From NCBI RefSeq assembly GCF_002000985.1, contig NZ_CP018822.1, forward strand, positions 390,001-454,000: a stretch of 64,000 nucleotides of DNA, in the 5' to 3' direction. The stretch comes from Streptococcus gallolyticus subsp. gallolyticus DSM 16831 (GTDB lineage Bacteria > Bacillota > Bacilli > Lactobacillales > Streptococcaceae). Below are positions 48,663-58,199 of this stretch, piece after piece. The notes beneath the pieces were generated by a model. The model did not search any database, was not told where the DNA came from, and saw nothing but the letters and a program-made list of their open reading frames with translations. The position numbers and the translations under genes are program-made. How positions within the stretch are numbered: the first letter of the stretch is position 1; each line of letters starts with the position of its first letter.

Positions 48663-48959
48663 ATGGCTAAAACACGTAAAATACCTTTAAGAAAATCAGT
48701 TGTTTCAGGCGAAGTAATTGATAAGCGCGATTTGCTTCGCGTTGTTAAGAACAAAGAAGGCGAGATTTTTATCGACCCGACTGGTAAGAAAAACGGTCGC
48801 GGTGCTTACATCAAGCTTGACAATGAAGAAGCAATCCAAGCTAAAAATAAAAAAGTGTTTAATCGTAGTTTTTCAATGGAAGTTCCTGACGAATTTTACG
48901 ATGAATTAATTGCTTACGTCGATCACAAAGTTAAAAGAAGAGAGTTGGGTCTTGAATAA
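48663..48959 (+). CDS. ylxR: YlxR, DUF448 RNA-binding protein
   Basis: 98 residues. KTRKIPLRKSVVSGE near the N-terminus is a variant of the family RKC..R motif without the Cys, then GRGAYIKLD. A conserved nucleic-acid-binding protein between nusA and infB in Firmicutes, implicated in RNase P or transcription control. The ATG at 48663 follows GAGGTG; ylxQ overlaps its end by 8 bp. Confidence 0.92.
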   Translation: MAKTRKIPLRKSVVSGEVIDKRDLLRVVKNKEGEIFIDPTGKKNGRGAYIKLDNEEAIQAKNKKVFNRSFSMEVPDEFYDELIAYVDHKVKRRELGLE

Positions 48960-49254
48960 CCGTGAAAGATTGTCAAATTTGATTGGTCTAGCACAGCGAG
49001 CAGGAAAAGTTATCTCTGGTGAAGAATTAGTTATCAAAGCGATTCAATCTGGAAAAGCACAGCTTATTTTCCTAGCCAATGATGCTGGCGCTAATTTGAC
49101 AAAGAAAACAACTGATAAATGTCAATATTACAAAGTAGAAGTCTCCACAGTGTTTAACACACTGGAATTAAGTGCTGCTCTTGGAAAACCGCGTAAAGTG
49201 GTAGCCATAGCAGATGCTGGATTTTCAAAGAAAATGAGGACTCTTATGAACTAA
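48952..49254 (+). CDS. ylxQ: YlxQ, L7Ae-family ribosomal protein
   Basis: 100 residues starting at TTG 48952 ([19 protein letters not shown]), which overlaps the ylxR stop. The L7Ae/L30e RNA-binding fold is seen at [16 protein letters not shown] and [12 protein letters not shown]; members bind kink-turn RNA. In the usual place before infB. Confidence 0.9.
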   Translation: MNNRERLSNLIGLAQRAGKVISGEELVIKAIQSGKAQLIFLANDAGANLTKKTTDKCQYYKVEVSTVFNTLELSAALGKPRKVVAIADAGFSKKMRTLMN

Positions 49255-49273
49255 AAGAATAGGAGGACATCAA

Positions 49274-52000
49274 TTGTCAAAGAAAAGATTATATGAAATC
49301 GCTAAAGAATTGGGTAAATCAAGCAAGGAAGTTGTTGAATATGCTCAAGAATTAGGACTTGCTGTTAAGAGCCATTCTTCTAGCGTTGAAGAATCTGATG
49401 TCAAACGCATTGTGGCAAAATTTTCAGATAAGCCTCAATCTACTCCAGCTAAACCTAAAGTAGAAAAAGCATCTGAAAAAACAGTTGCACAAGCTCCAAA
49501 AGCTACTCCTGCAACACCAGCAAAACCACAAAGCCGTAATTTTAAGGCTGAGCGTGAAGCGCGTGCCAAAGCCGAAGCTGAAAGACGCGCTAATGGTGGC
49601 GATAAAAAACGTCGTAACGACCAACGTCGCGATGACCGTTCAAATCGTAATGATCGACAAGGGAATGCCCAAAATAATCGTAAACAAAATAAACGCGATC
49701 GCAATTCTCAAAATCATAATCGAAGAGATCAACGTGATAATCGCCACGATAACCGTCAGCAACCAGCAAAACCACGTGTTGACTTTAAAGCACGTGCCGC
49801 TGCTATAAAAGCTGAACAAAATGCTGAGTATTCACGTCAAAGCGAAAATCGAATTCATGAGCAAGAAAATGCCAAACGCAAAGCAACCGCTGCAAAAGAG
49901 CAAGAACAAAAGGCTCGTGTTGAGGCAAAAGCTAAGGCTGAAGAAAAGAAAGCAGTAGTTAAAAAGGCTGCGCCTTCTCCACAAACTGTGGTGGCAGAAC
50001 ATCCTGCACCAACTGCTGATAAACGTCGTAAGAAACAAGTTCGTCCTGAAAAATCACATGATTACAATCATGAGCATGAAGACGGACCGCGCAAGAATAA
50101 AAATAGAAAAAACTGGAATAATCAAAACCAAGTGAGAAATCAAAGAAATAGTAACTGGAATAATAATAAGAAAAACAAAAAAGGTAAAAATAATCGTAAT
50201 AATGCTCCAAAACCTGTAACAGAGCGTAAGTTCCATGAATTGCCTAAAGAATTTGAATATACTGAAGGTATGACAGTCGCTGAAATCGCAAAACGTATTA
50301 AACGCGAACCAGCTGAAATTGTTAAAAAATTGTTCATGATGGGTGTTATGGCAACACAAAACCAATCCCTCGACAGCGATACAATCGAATTGTTGATGGT
50401 TGATTATGGTATTGAAGCTCATAAAAAAGTTGAGGTTGACGAAGCTGATATCGAACGCTTCTTCGTAGATGAAGATTACCTCAATCCTGAAAATATGGTT
50501 GAACGTGCACCTGTTGTTACAATCATGGGTCACGTTGACCATGGTAAAACAACCCTTCTTGATACCCTTCGTAATTCACGTGTCGCTACAGGCGAAGCTG
50601 GTGGTATCACTCAACATATTGGTGCTTATCAAATCATTGAAAATGGTAAGAAAATTACTTTCCTTGATACACCAGGACACGCGGCATTTACATCAATGCG
50701 TGCGCGTGGTGCGTCAATCACAGATATTACAATCTTGATTGTTGCTGCTGATGACGGTGTTATGCCTCAAACAGTCGAAGCCATTAACCACTCTAAAGCT
50801 GCTGGTGTCCCAATCATCGTTGCAATCAACAAAATTGATAAACCAGGTGCCAACCCAGAACGTGTTATCGGTGAATTGGCAGAACACGGTATCATCTCAA
50901 CTGCTTGGGGTGGCGACTGTGAATTCGTTGAAATTTCAGCCAAATTTGGTCAAAACATTGATGAATTGCTAGAAACAGTTCTCCTTGTTGCTGAAATGGA
51001 AGAATTGAAAGCTGACCCAACAGTTCGTGCTATCGGTACAGTTATCGAAGCTCGTCTTGATAAAGGTAAAGGTGCTATCGCAACACTTCTTGTTCAACAA
51101 GGTACTCTTCACGTTCAAGACCCAATCGTTGTTGGTAACACATTTGGTCGTGTTCGTGCTATGGTTAATGACCTTGGACGTCGTGTAAAAGTAGCTGAAC
51201 CATCAACACCAGTATCAATTACCGGTTTGAATGAAGTACCTATGGCAGGTGACCACTTCGCCGTTTATGAAGATGAGAAAGCTGCGCGTGCCGCTGGTGA
51301 AGAACGTGCTAAACGTGCATTGATGAAACAACGTCAAGTAACACAACGTGTTAGCCTTGAAAACCTCTTTGATACGCTTAAAGCAGGTGAAGTTAAGACT
51401 GTTAATGTTATCATCAAAGCCGATGTACAAGGTTCAGTTGAAGCTCTTGCTGCCTCACTTCTTAAAATTGATGTTGAAGGCGTGAAAGTTTCAGTTGTCC
51501 ACTCAGCTGTTGGTGCTATTAACGAATCAGACGTTACCCTTGCTGAAGCCTCAAATGCCTTCATTATTGGATTTAACGTACGTCCTACACCACAAGCACG
51601 TCAACAAGCAGAAACTGATGAAGTGGAAATTCGTCTTCATTCAATTATCTACAAAGTTATCGAAGAAGTTGAAGATGCCATGAAAGGTATGCTTGACCCT
51701 GAATACAAAGAAAAAATCATCGGTGAAGCTATCATCCGCGAAACCTTCAAAGTTTCTAAAGTTGGTACAATCGGTGGATTCATGGTTACAAGTGGTAAAA
51801 TCACTCGTGATGCTAACGCCCGTGTCATCCGTGACGGTGTCGTTATCTTCGACGGGAAACTTGCTAGCCTTAAACATTTCAAAGACGACGTTAAAGAAAT
51901 CGGAAATGGCCAAGAAGGTGGTTTGATGATTGAAAACTACAACGACATTAAAGTTGATGACGTCATCGAAGGCTACATCATGGAAGAAATTAAACGTTAG
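49274..52000 (+). CDS. infB: Translation initiation factor IF-2
   Basis: GTPase that delivers initiator tRNA to the 30S subunit. 908 residues with a TTG start at 49274 after AGGAGG. IF2_N modules lie at the beginning and at about 330-380; between them is a very basic, Asn/Arg/Lys-rich low-complexity linker (about 100-310). The G domain starts near residue 411 with GHVDHGKTT, then DTPGHAAF and NKIDKP; C-terminal domains follow to GYIMEEIKR. The stop codon abuts a repeat element. Confidence 0.97.
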   Translation: MSKKRLYEIAKELGKSSKEVVEYAQELGLAVKSHSSSVEESDVKRIVAKFSDKPQSTPAKPKVEKASEKTVAQAPKATPATPAKPQSRNFKAEREARAKAEAERRANGGDKKRRNDQRRDDRSNRNDRQGNAQNNRKQNKRDRNSQNHNRRDQRDNRHDNRQQPAKPRVDFKARAAAIKAEQNAEYSRQSENRIHEQENAKRKATAAKEQEQKARVEAKAKAEEKKAVVKKAAPSPQTVVAEHPAPTADKRRKKQVRPEKSHDYNHEHEDGPRKNKNRKNWNNQNQVRNQRNSNWNNNKKNKKGKNNRNNAPKPVTERKFHELPKEFEYTEGMTVAEIAKRIKREPAEIVKKLFMMGVMATQNQSLDSDTIELLMVDYGIEAHKKVEVDEADIERFFVDEDYLNPENMVERAPVVTIMGHVDHGKTTLLDTLRNSRVATGEAGGITQHIGAYQIIENGKKITFLDTPGHAAFTSMRARGASITDITILIVAADDGVMPQTVEAINHSKAAGVPIIVAINKIDKPGANPERVIGELAEHGIISTAWGGDCEFVEISAKFGQNIDELLETVLLVAEMEELKADPTVRAIGTVIEARLDKGKGAIATLLVQQGTLHVQDPIVVGNTFGRVRAMVNDLGRRVKVAEPSTPVSITGLNEVPMAGDHFAVYEDEKAARAAGEERAKRALMKQRQVTQRVSLENLFDTLKAGEVKTVNVIIKADVQGSVEALAASLLKIDVEGVKVSVVHSAVGAINESDVTLAEASNAFIIGFNVRPTPQARQQAETDEVEIRLHSIIYKVIEEVEDAMKGMLDPEYKEKIIGEAIIRETFKVSKVGTIGGFMVTSGKITRDANARVIRDGVVIFDGKLASLKHFKDDVKEIGNGQEGGLMIENYNDIKVDDVIEGYIMEEIKR

Positions 52001-52180
52001 GGAGTGGTACAGAACCCAAAGATTCAAAGTTCGTCGTACCACCCCCGCACAGTTGACTAGGTTGGTCGCAATTTTTGCGAAGCAAAATAAGAACTGCCAG
52101 TCAACCACTGCGCAACGATTGAGACTAAAGTCTCTAATGGGAATACGGCAATCTCTATGGAGCATTGCCTAAACGTTACA
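52000..52180 (+). repeat. Structured intergenic repeat, copy 1
   Basis: Begins GGGAGTGGTAC at the last base of the infB stop. Stem 1 is GTGGTAC (52004-52010) with GTACCAC (52036-52042); then CCCGCACAG; stem 2 GTTGACT (52052-52058) with AGTCAAC (52100-52106), enclosing TCGCAA/TTGCGA; then CACTGCGC and a 23-bp unit containing GAGACTAAAGTCTC (52119-52141) and a GGCAAT/ATTGCC hairpin. I recall similar TTCGTCGTCCCACC...CCGCACAG intergenic repeats dispersed in streptococcal genomes. Confidence 0.75.
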
Positions 52181-52235
52181 CTAGTCTAAAACTTCCAGTA
52201 TTATCGACTGAAAGTTTTAGCCGTCGAAACGCTTG

Positions 52236-52440
52236 GGAGTAAGACAACCACCAAAAAAAGTAGGTTCGTCGTCTTACACCCGCACAGCTCAAAAACTTTG
52301 GGGAAGCTTTTGAGGTTGGAAATGAAGTCAAGCGTAGCTTGATGTCAAAAGGGGTGTAAAAGCTGATTTATCAGCGCATTAGAACCCACTCAACTACTGC
52401 GCCAAGTATTGAGACTAAAGTCTCTAATGGCGTATGATAA
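52236..52440 (+). repeat. Structured intergenic repeat, copy 2
   Basis: Same plan as copy 1. Stem 1 is GTAAGAC (52240-52246) with GTCTTAC (52272-52278), then ACCCGCACAG, stem CTCAAAA/TTTTGAG (52289-52315), extra hairpins TCAAGC/GCTTGA and GCTGAT/ATCAGC, CTACTGCGCC, and the identical 23-bp unit at 52409-52431. Compared with copy 1 both sides of stem 1 changed together, keeping pairing. Between the copies is a CTAAAACTT/AAGTTTTAG hairpin (52187-52221). Confidence 0.75.
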
Positions 52441-52853
52441 GCTCTAGCAGACTTTCAGTTGATGGCTAGCTTTCAAGAATTCTCTAGTAAAAACAGAGCT
52501 ACATACTGCAGTCTTGTTTTACCACGGTGGTAGCTATCTTTAGAGTATCAACAAATTTAGTTTTTATGAAATAATTTCTAAAATTTGCAAGTCTTGTCTA
52601 TTGATTGATTATTTGCGAGCGAAGCGAGCAACAAGACGATACTTACCGCTGTGGTGAAAGTGGCTGAATTTACTACTATTCAGCCACTCGGAAGTTTTGA
52701 GACTTTAGGCTCAAAACTTAGGCATGGAATTTCTTGGATTCCTTCAATAGTCCACTGGACTATTGAACCTGCCGTCCGCACCACTTAAGGAAAGTATCAA
52801 AAAGACTTCTTTAGAAAAATAAAAAATATCAAAATAACTAGAAAGGATATTTT
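52441..52853 (+). repeat. Hairpin-rich non-coding block before rbfA
   Basis: No gene seen. Perfect or near-perfect hairpins: GTGGCTGAAT/ATTCAGCCAC (52660-52687), AAGTTTTGAG/CTCAAAACTT (52692-52719), GGAAT/ATTCC (52726-52742), CAATAGTCC-ACT-GGACTATTG (52745-52765). GTCTTG/CAAGAC flank an AT-rich part with GCGAGCGAAGCGAGC at about 52616. It ends just before GAAAGGA of rbfA. Probably further dispersed repeats inserted in the operon. Confidence 0.6.
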
Positions 52854-53204
52854 ATGGCTAATCATCGTGTTGACCGTGTTGGTATGGAAATCAAACGTGA
52901 AGTAAACGAAATTTTGCAAAAAAAAGTTCGTGACCCACGTGTTCAAGATGTGACAATTACTGATGTTCAAATGCTTGGAGATCTTTCAATGGCTAAAGTG
53001 TATTACACTATTCACTCTGAACTTGCGTCAGATAATCAAAAAGCTCAAACTGGTCTTGAAAAAGCAAAAGGAACTATCAAACGTGAACTTGGTCACAACT
53101 TGACTATGTACAAAATTCCAGATTTGACATTCATCAAAGATGAATCAATCGAATACGGCAATAAAATTGACCAAATGCTTCGTGATTTGGAAGCTAAAAA
53201 ATAA
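52854..53204 (+). CDS. rbfA: Ribosome-binding factor A
   Basis: 30S maturation and cold-shock factor, 116 residues: [32 protein letters not shown], and the C-terminal [22 protein letters not shown] precedes the ATG. Normally next to infB in streptococci; here 853 bp of repeats intervene, so it may depend on read-through or on a promoter in the repeat block. Confidence 0.95.
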   Translation: MANHRVDRVGMEIKREVNEILQKKVRDPRVQDVTITDVQMLGDLSMAKVYYTIHSELASDNQKAQTGLEKAKGTIKRELGHNLTMYKIPDLTFIKDESIEYGNKIDQMLRDLEAKK

Positions 53205-53242
53205 CATAGCTTTCCATTTCAGTTAAAAATAGAAAAACAATT

Positions 53243-53270
53243 AAGAACTCGCTAATTGGCGGGTTCTTTT
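53243..53270 (+). terminator. rbfA terminator
   Basis: AAGAACTCGC/GCGGGTTCTT stem (one G-U pair) followed by TTG; directly after it is a TATAAT (53275-53280) for the next gene. Confidence 0.8.
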
Positions 53271-53314
53271 GTGTTATAATAAAAGTGTTTTTTTGAAATG
53301 GGGAAATAAAAAAG

Positions 53315-53857
53315 ATGAATATCACGGTTTATTTGGCTTCAAGTATGGGAAATACGCCAGATTATTATGAACAAGTTGTCGCATTTGCGCATTGGTTAGC
53401 TCAACATGACCATTGTTTGGTTTATGGTGGAAGTAAAACTGGGCTTATGGGAGTTTTGGCGGACACGGCATTGGCACAGGGTGGTAAAGTCTATGGTATC
53501 ATGCCTGATTTTATGCAAAAACGTGAAAAGGCACATCAAGGCTTAACACACTTGCAAATTGTTGATGACATGGACGAGCGTAAGCGTCTCTTAATGGAAG
53601 AGGGCGACATTTTAGTCGCATTTCCAGGCGGTCCAGGGACACTTGAAGAGATTATTCAGGCTATTTCATGGGCGCGTGTTGGGCAACTCGACAAGCCCTG
53701 CTTGCTTTTTAACATGAACGGTTACTATGATAGCCTCAAAGAACAATTTAATCAGATGGTGCAGGCAGGATTTTTAACGACAGCTGACCGCAAAAAGGTT
53801 ATCTTTGTCGATAGTCTGCAAGCGTTAGAAGAGGTTATCAGTAGTTATCAGAAATGA
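53315..53857 (+). CDS. LOG-family nucleoside monophosphate hydrolase
   Basis: 180 residues, Rossmann-like. GGSKTGLMG (38-46) and PGGPGTLEE (104-112) are the lysine-decarboxylase-like/LOG motifs. Such enzymes release bases from nucleoside 5'-monophosphates (cytokinin activation in plants); the bacterial role is unsettled. Starts 3 bp before the next gene region in one transcription unit. Confidence 0.9.
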   Translation: MNITVYLASSMGNTPDYYEQVVAFAHWLAQHDHCLVYGGSKTGLMGVLADTALAQGGKVYGIMPDFMQKREKAHQGLTHLQIVDDMDERKRLLMEEGDILVAFPGGPGTLEEIIQAISWARVGQLDKPCLLFNMNGYYDSLKEQFNQMVQAGFLTTADRKKVIFVDSLQALEEVISSYQK

Positions 53858-53869
53858 GGGATGGGATTT

Positions 53870-54418
53870 ATGGATTTACAAGCGTTATTTGTGCAAAATG
53901 AAGAGTTAATGGGGATTCTTAGGGTAATAGCAGAGCTGGATTTGCAAGATTCTTGGCTAGCAGCTGGAACATTACGCAACTATGTTTGGAATGTCTTGTC
54001 AGGAAAAGCTGGCTTGGCACAAGCAAGTGATTTAGATGTCGTTTTTTATGATGCCAATGTGTCTTATGATGAAACGCTGGCGCTTCAGCAAGGCCTTCAA
54101 CAGCGCTACCCAGCCTATCAATGGGAAATCAAGAATCAGGTTTATATGCACAGCCATAGTCCAAATACGCTTCCTTACCAAAATGCGAGAGATGCTGTTA
54201 GCAAATATCCAGAGCGTTGCACAGCCATTGCAGCAAGATTGAAAAATGATGAGTTGGAACTTTTTTTGCTTTATGGTGATGACGATATTGTTAATTTTGT
54301 CGTGCAACCGACACCGCATTTTTTAGAAAATAAGAAACGGATGCAGGTCTATCGTGAACGCCTTGCTAAGAAAGATTGGCAGGAAAAATGGCCAAACTTA
54401 CAACTGCTTGATAAATAA
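53870..54418 (+). CDS. Nucleotidyltransferase-like protein (COG3575 type)
   Basis: 182 residues from ATG 53870 (9 bp after GAGGG; an in-frame ATG at 53861 touches that site). SDLDVVFYD is the metal-binding segment of a nucleotidyltransferase-like fold, preceded by LAAGTLRNYVWN. The family is widespread but of unknown substrate. Co-transcribed with the LOG gene. Confidence 0.82.
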   Translation: MDLQALFVQNEELMGILRVIAELDLQDSWLAAGTLRNYVWNVLSGKAGLAQASDLDVVFYDANVSYDETLALQQGLQQRYPAYQWEIKNQVYMHSHSPNTLPYQNARDAVSKYPERCTAIAARLKNDELELFLLYGDDDIVNFVVQPTPHFLENKKRMQVYRERLAKKDWQEKWPNLQLLDK

Positions 54419-54432
54419 GAATAATACGCTAG

Positions 54433-54477
54433 GTGAAACAGATTGCTTTGAGTTTTGCAATGTGTTTCATTTTTTTA
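54433..54477 (+). terminator. Terminator before the copper operon
   Basis: TGAAACA-G-ATTGC pairs with GCAAT-G-TGTTTCA (one mismatch), then TTTTTTTATC. Confidence 0.85.
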
Positions 54478-54487
54478 TCTTTTATCG

Positions 54488-54531
54488 TTGACAAGTGTAA
54501 ACGATAATCGTATAATAAATCTACAAACGTA
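54488..54531 (+). promoter_or_regulatory. copY promoter with two cop boxes
   Basis: TTGACA (54488-54493), 17 bp, TATAAT (54511-54516). GACAAGTGTA (54490-54499) overlaps the -35 and TACAAACGTA (54522-54531) lies after the -10; each is one base off TACANNTGTA, the CopY operator. CopY bound to both would block the promoter. Confidence 0.8.
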
Positions 54532-54559
54532 AACCAAAGCTATTTTAAAGGAGGTAACA

Positions 54560-54991
54560 ATGTCAATTTCAAATGCAGAGTGGGAAATCATGCGTGTTGT
54601 TTGGACGAAAGAAGAAACAACTAGTAGCCAGATTTTGGAAATTCTCGAGCAAAAGACAGACTGGACAGCCTCAACCGTTAAAACACTGTTGAAACGACTA
54701 GTGGATAAAGGCTATCTAGCAACACAGAAATCGGGCAAATCATTTCTTTATTCAGCACTTGTTTCTGAAGAAGAAGCTATTAATCGACAAGCTGATGAGC
54801 TTTTTGATAAATTTTGTCAGCGCAAGCATACTGCGATTATCAAACATCTCGTGGAAACAACGCCGATGACAATGGCAGATATTAACGACTTGCAAGCTAT
54901 GCTATTGTCCAAAAAAGAAGAGGCACTTGAAGAAGTGCCGTGCAATTGCATCCCTGGGCAATGTCGCTGTAAAGAGCATTTGAGTGCTTAG
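54560..54991 (+). CDS. copY: Copper-responsive repressor CopY
   Basis: BlaI/MecI-type winged-helix repressor, 143 residues (WEIMRVVW, SSQILEILE, TASTVKTLLKRLVDKGYL). The C-terminal CxCx4CxC copper/zinc site is complete (Cys128, 130, 135, 137). Copper displaces zinc and releases DNA. AAAGGAGG precedes the ATG. Confidence 0.96.
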   Translation: MSISNAEWEIMRVVWTKEETTSSQILEILEQKTDWTASTVKTLLKRLVDKGYLATQKSGKSFLYSALVSEEEAINRQADELFDKFCQRKHTAIIKHLVETTPMTMADINDLQAMLLSKKEEALEEVPCNCIPGQCRCKEHLSA

Positions 54992-55014
54992 GGTTAGATT
55001 GGAAAGGAAAATAA

Positions 55015-57252
55015 ATGGCAAAAGAAGAAGTTTTCGTCATTGACGGCATGACCTGTGCAGCTTGTGCCTTAACGGTTGAAAATGCTGTTAAAAAGCTAGA
55101 CCATGTTGACTCCGCTGTTGTCAATCTAACAACGGAGAAAATGACGGTGGATTATAATCCTGACTTAGTCAGTGAAAAAGAAATTGAAAAAGCGGTAGCA
55201 GATGCAGGTTATAGCGCCAGCGTTTTTGACCCGACAACGGCAAAGAGTCAATCAGAGCGCCAAAGTGAAGCCACACAGAATATGTGGCATAAGTTTCTTT
55301 TATCAGCTTTGTTTGCGATACCGCTCCTCTATATTTCTATGGGAAGTATGGTGGGGCTTTGGGTGCCAGAAATCATCAGCATGTCAGCTCACCCATTGAA
55401 CTTTGCTTTGATTCAGCTGATTTTGACGCTTCCTGTCATGTATTTTGGACGTCGTTTTTATGTCAATGGCTTCCGCTCATTGTTTAAAGGGCATCCTAAT
55501 ATGGACTCGTTGGTTGCCTTGGCAACAACGGCTGCCTTCGTTTACAGCCTTTACGGTGTTTATCACATTATACTGGGGCATAGCCACCACGCGCATATGC
55601 TGTATTTTGAATCAGTTGCGGTGATTCTGACCTTAATCACTCTCGGGAAATACTTTGAAACGCTGTCAAAAGGTCGCACGTCAGATGCCATTCAAAAATT
55701 GGTGAAATTATCAGCAAAAGAAGCAACGGTTATCCGTGACGGTGTGGAACAAGCTGTTGCGATTGAGGACGTGCGCGTTGGAGACCTCATTTTAGTAAAA
55801 CCTGGGGAAAAAATCCCTGTTGACGGTAGTGTGGTTTCAGGGCATTCGGCGATTGATGAGTCAATGTTGACAGGGGAAAGTATCCCAGTTGAGAAAGCTA
55901 CAGAGGATAAGGTTTATGGTGCTTCAATCAATGGACAAGGGGCGCTAACCATTCGTGCTGAAAAAGTTGGTGATGAAACCTTGCTCGCCCAAATTATTAA
56001 ATTGGTTGAGGATGCGCAGCAGACCAAAGCACCGATTGCGAAAATTGCGGATAAGGTAGCAGGTGTTTTTGTTCCAACTGTTATCGTGATTGCGCTTGTC
56101 ACCTTCATTTTCTGGTACTTGATTATGGGACAAACCTTTGTCTTTGCTCTCCAAGTTGCCATTGCGGTTCTTGTCATTGCTTGTCCTTGTGCGCTTGGTC
56201 TTGCAACACCGACAGCGATTATGGTCGGAACTGGTCGCGGTGCTGAAAATGGTATCCTCTATAAACGCGGTGATACCCTCGAAAATGCTCACCACCTCGA
56301 TACCATTGTCTTTGATAAAACAGGAACTATCACCCAAGGCAAACCACAAGTTGTTGATATTTTTGCTTATCAAGGCGATAAAGATAAGCTTCTTGCACAA
56401 GTTGCCTCAATCGAGAAATTGTCAGAACACCCTCTTAGTCAAGCTATTGTGGAAAAAGCATCCGCAGATAAGTTAGCTTTGACAGAGGTCACACAATTTA
56501 AGTCCTTAACAGGATTTGGCTTGCAGGCTGATATTGACGGACAAACAGTTTACGTCGGAAACCGCAAGTTAATGGAAAAATATCAGGTTGACTTGACCGC
56601 TAGTCAAGAAGCGGTGCTGGCTGCGACTCAAAAAGGACAAACACCGATTTACATCTCGGCAAATGCACAACTACTAGGACTTATCACCGTAGCTGATTTG
56701 CTAAAAGTAGACAGTAAAGAAACCGTCGCTAAATTGCAAGAAAAAGGCATTGATGTTGTCATGCTGACAGGCGACAATAGCAAGACAGCACAAGCTATTG
56801 CTAAACAAGCTGGTATCAAAAATGTTATTAGCGAGGTCCTACCAGACCAGAAATCGCAAGCCATTCAGGATTTGCAAAGTCAAGGAAAAATGGTTGCCAT
56901 GGTTGGTGACGGGATAAATGACGCACCTGCCTTAGCGGTAGCGGATATTGGTATCGCTGTCGGTTCTGGGACAGACATTGCTATTGAATCAGCAGATATT
57001 ATTCTCATGAAACCAGAAATCTCAGATGTTCTGAAAGCCTTGAGCATTAGTCGTTTAACGATTAAAATTATCAAGGAAAATCTTTTCTGGGCATTTATCT
57101 ACAATATCTTAGCGATTCCTGTCGCTATGGGTGTATTATATCTATTTGGTGGACCTCTGTTAAATCCAATGATTGCAGGACTTGCCATGGGATTTAGTTC
57201 AGTTTCAGTCGTCCTCAATGCCCTTCGCCTAAAATATATTAAACTGAATTAA
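55015..57252 (+). CDS. copA: Copper-exporting P1B-type ATPase CopA
   Basis: 745 residues. One N-terminal metal-binding domain with GMTCAACA (Cys14, Cys17); eight helices; TGES (286-289); the transmembrane CPC motif (390-392); phosphorylated Asp434 in DKTGT; SEHPLS; and [11 protein letters not shown]. Exports Cu(I). A 55-residue disordered Ser/Gln/Glu segment links the metal domain to the membrane part. Second gene of copYAZ. Confidence 0.96.
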   Translation: MAKEEVFVIDGMTCAACALTVENAVKKLDHVDSAVVNLTTEKMTVDYNPDLVSEKEIEKAVADAGYSASVFDPTTAKSQSERQSEATQNMWHKFLLSALFAIPLLYISMGSMVGLWVPEIISMSAHPLNFALIQLILTLPVMYFGRRFYVNGFRSLFKGHPNMDSLVALATTAAFVYSLYGVYHIILGHSHHAHMLYFESVAVILTLITLGKYFETLSKGRTSDAIQKLVKLSAKEATVIRDGVEQAVAIEDVRVGDLILVKPGEKIPVDGSVVSGHSAIDESMLTGESIPVEKATEDKVYGASINGQGALTIRAEKVGDETLLAQIIKLVEDAQQTKAPIAKIADKVAGVFVPTVIVIALVTFIFWYLIMGQTFVFALQVAIAVLVIACPCALGLATPTAIMVGTGRGAENGILYKRGDTLENAHHLDTIVFDKTGTITQGKPQVVDIFAYQGDKDKLLAQVASIEKLSEHPLSQAIVEKASADKLALTEVTQFKSLTGFGLQADIDGQTVYVGNRKLMEKYQVDLTASQEAVLAATQKGQTPIYISANAQLLGLITVADLLKVDSKETVAKLQEKGIDVVMLTGDNSKTAQAIAKQAGIKNVISEVLPDQKSQAIQDLQSQGKMVAMVGDGINDAPALAVADIGIAVGSGTDIAIESADIILMKPEISDVLKALSISRLTIKIIKENLFWAFIYNILAIPVAMGVLYLFGGPLLNPMIAGLAMGFSSVSVVLNALRLKYIKLN

Positions 57253-57273
57253 TGATAAACAAAGGAGTTTCAC

Positions 57274-57477
57274 ATGGAAAAAACGTATGAAGTTACTGGC
57301 ATGAAATGCCAAGGTTGTGTCAAAACAGTAACAGAAAAATTGTCAGCTGTTCGTGGCGTTGAAAAAGTGGTTGTTGATTTGGATAAAAAACAAGCAACCG
57401 TCACAGGAAATCCTTTCAAGCTCTCCCTAAAACGAGCACTCAAGGGAACAAAATTCACCCTTGGAAAAGAAATTTAA
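57274..57477 (+). CDS. copZ: Copper chaperone CopZ
   Basis: 67-residue HMA domain with GMKCQGC (Cys12, Cys15). Passes Cu(I) to CopY and CopA. AAAGGAG lies before the ATG. A Lys/Arg-rich C-terminus (KLSLKRALKGTKFTLGKEI) completes it. Confidence 0.94.
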   Translation: MEKTYEVTGMKCQGCVKTVTEKLSAVRGVEKVVVDLDKKQATVTGNPFKLSLKRALKGTKFTLGKEI

Positions 57478-57492
57478 AAGAATTTTAAAAAT

Positions 57493-57526
57493 CATAAAAA
57501 AACAGACTCAGTGCTGTTTTTTTTTT
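57493..57526 (+). terminator. cop operon terminator
   Basis: AAAAACAG/CTGTTTTT stem with a 8-nt loop and a ten-T run. Confidence 0.88.
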
Positions 57527-57579
57527 GCGTCAAAAATGATAAACTAGTCTAGTAAGAAAAAAATGAATTTGGAACGAAA

Positions 57580-58197
57580 ATGACAATAGATGTTTGGGAT
57601 ATTTTAAGTATTATCGGAACGATTGCTTTTGCACTTTCAGGAGCTATTGTTGCCATGGAAGAAGATTTTGACATTCTAGGATTGTTTATCTTAGGATTTG
57701 TAACAGCTTTTGGTGGTGGTGCCATTCGTAATCTTTTGATAGGATTGCCCATTAGTGCGCTTTGGTCGCAAGGTCAAGCATTTTATTTTGCCTTGGTTGC
57801 TATGTTATTTATCATGGTATTTCCAAATCTCATTACTCATAAAGGTTGGAGAAAGGCAGAAGTGTTGACGGATGCTATCGGGTTAGCGGCGTTTAGCGTG
57901 CAAGGAGCTATGTATGCGGTGAAATTGCATCAACCCTTGAGTGCAGTCATTGTTGCGGCAGTTTTGACTGGTGCAGGTGGCGGTATTGTTCGTGATGTTT
58001 TAGCAGGGCGAAAACCTGGGGTGTTACGAAGCGAAGTTTATGCAGGTTGGTCAATTTTAGCAGCGCTAGCGATTTACTTTAAAATCGTCCATAACGATTC
58101 GGGTTATTATTTGCTTGTTTTGATTCTGACCATCTTACGTATGATAGGTTACTGGCGTCAATGGCATTTGCCAAAAATTAAACGGAAGGTCACTTAG
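57580..58197 (+). CDS. TRIC-type cation channel family protein (UPF0126)
   Basis: 205-residue membrane protein with two UPF0126 repeats: AFALSGAIVAMEEDFDILGLFILGFVTAFGGG in the first, AFSVQGAMYA...VLTGAGGGIVRDVLAG in the second; seven helices expected. Bacterial homologues form trimeric potassium-permeable channels. The HAD gene begins 2 bp later. Confidence 0.88.
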   Translation: MTIDVWDILSIIGTIAFALSGAIVAMEEDFDILGLFILGFVTAFGGGAIRNLLIGLPISALWSQGQAFYFALVAMLFIMVFPNLITHKGWRKAEVLTDAIGLAAFSVQGAMYAVKLHQPLSAVIVAAVLTGAGGGIVRDVLAGRKPGVLRSEVYAGWSILAALAIYFKIVHNDSGYYLLVLILTILRMIGYWRQWHLPKIKRKVT

Positions 58198-58199
58198 AA

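Noticed and set aside
50054..50542. 162-codon minus-strand frame opposite infB
   Set aside because: A shadow produced by the Asn/Lys-rich low-complexity linker of IF-2.
51930..52172. 80-codon frame crossing the infB end and the first repeat
   Set aside because: It starts out of frame inside infB and its content is repeat sequence.
52000..52853. CRISPR array or insertion sequence between infB and rbfA
   Set aside because: Repeats are not regularly spaced, no spacers or transposase fragment are visible, and hairpins differ from one another.
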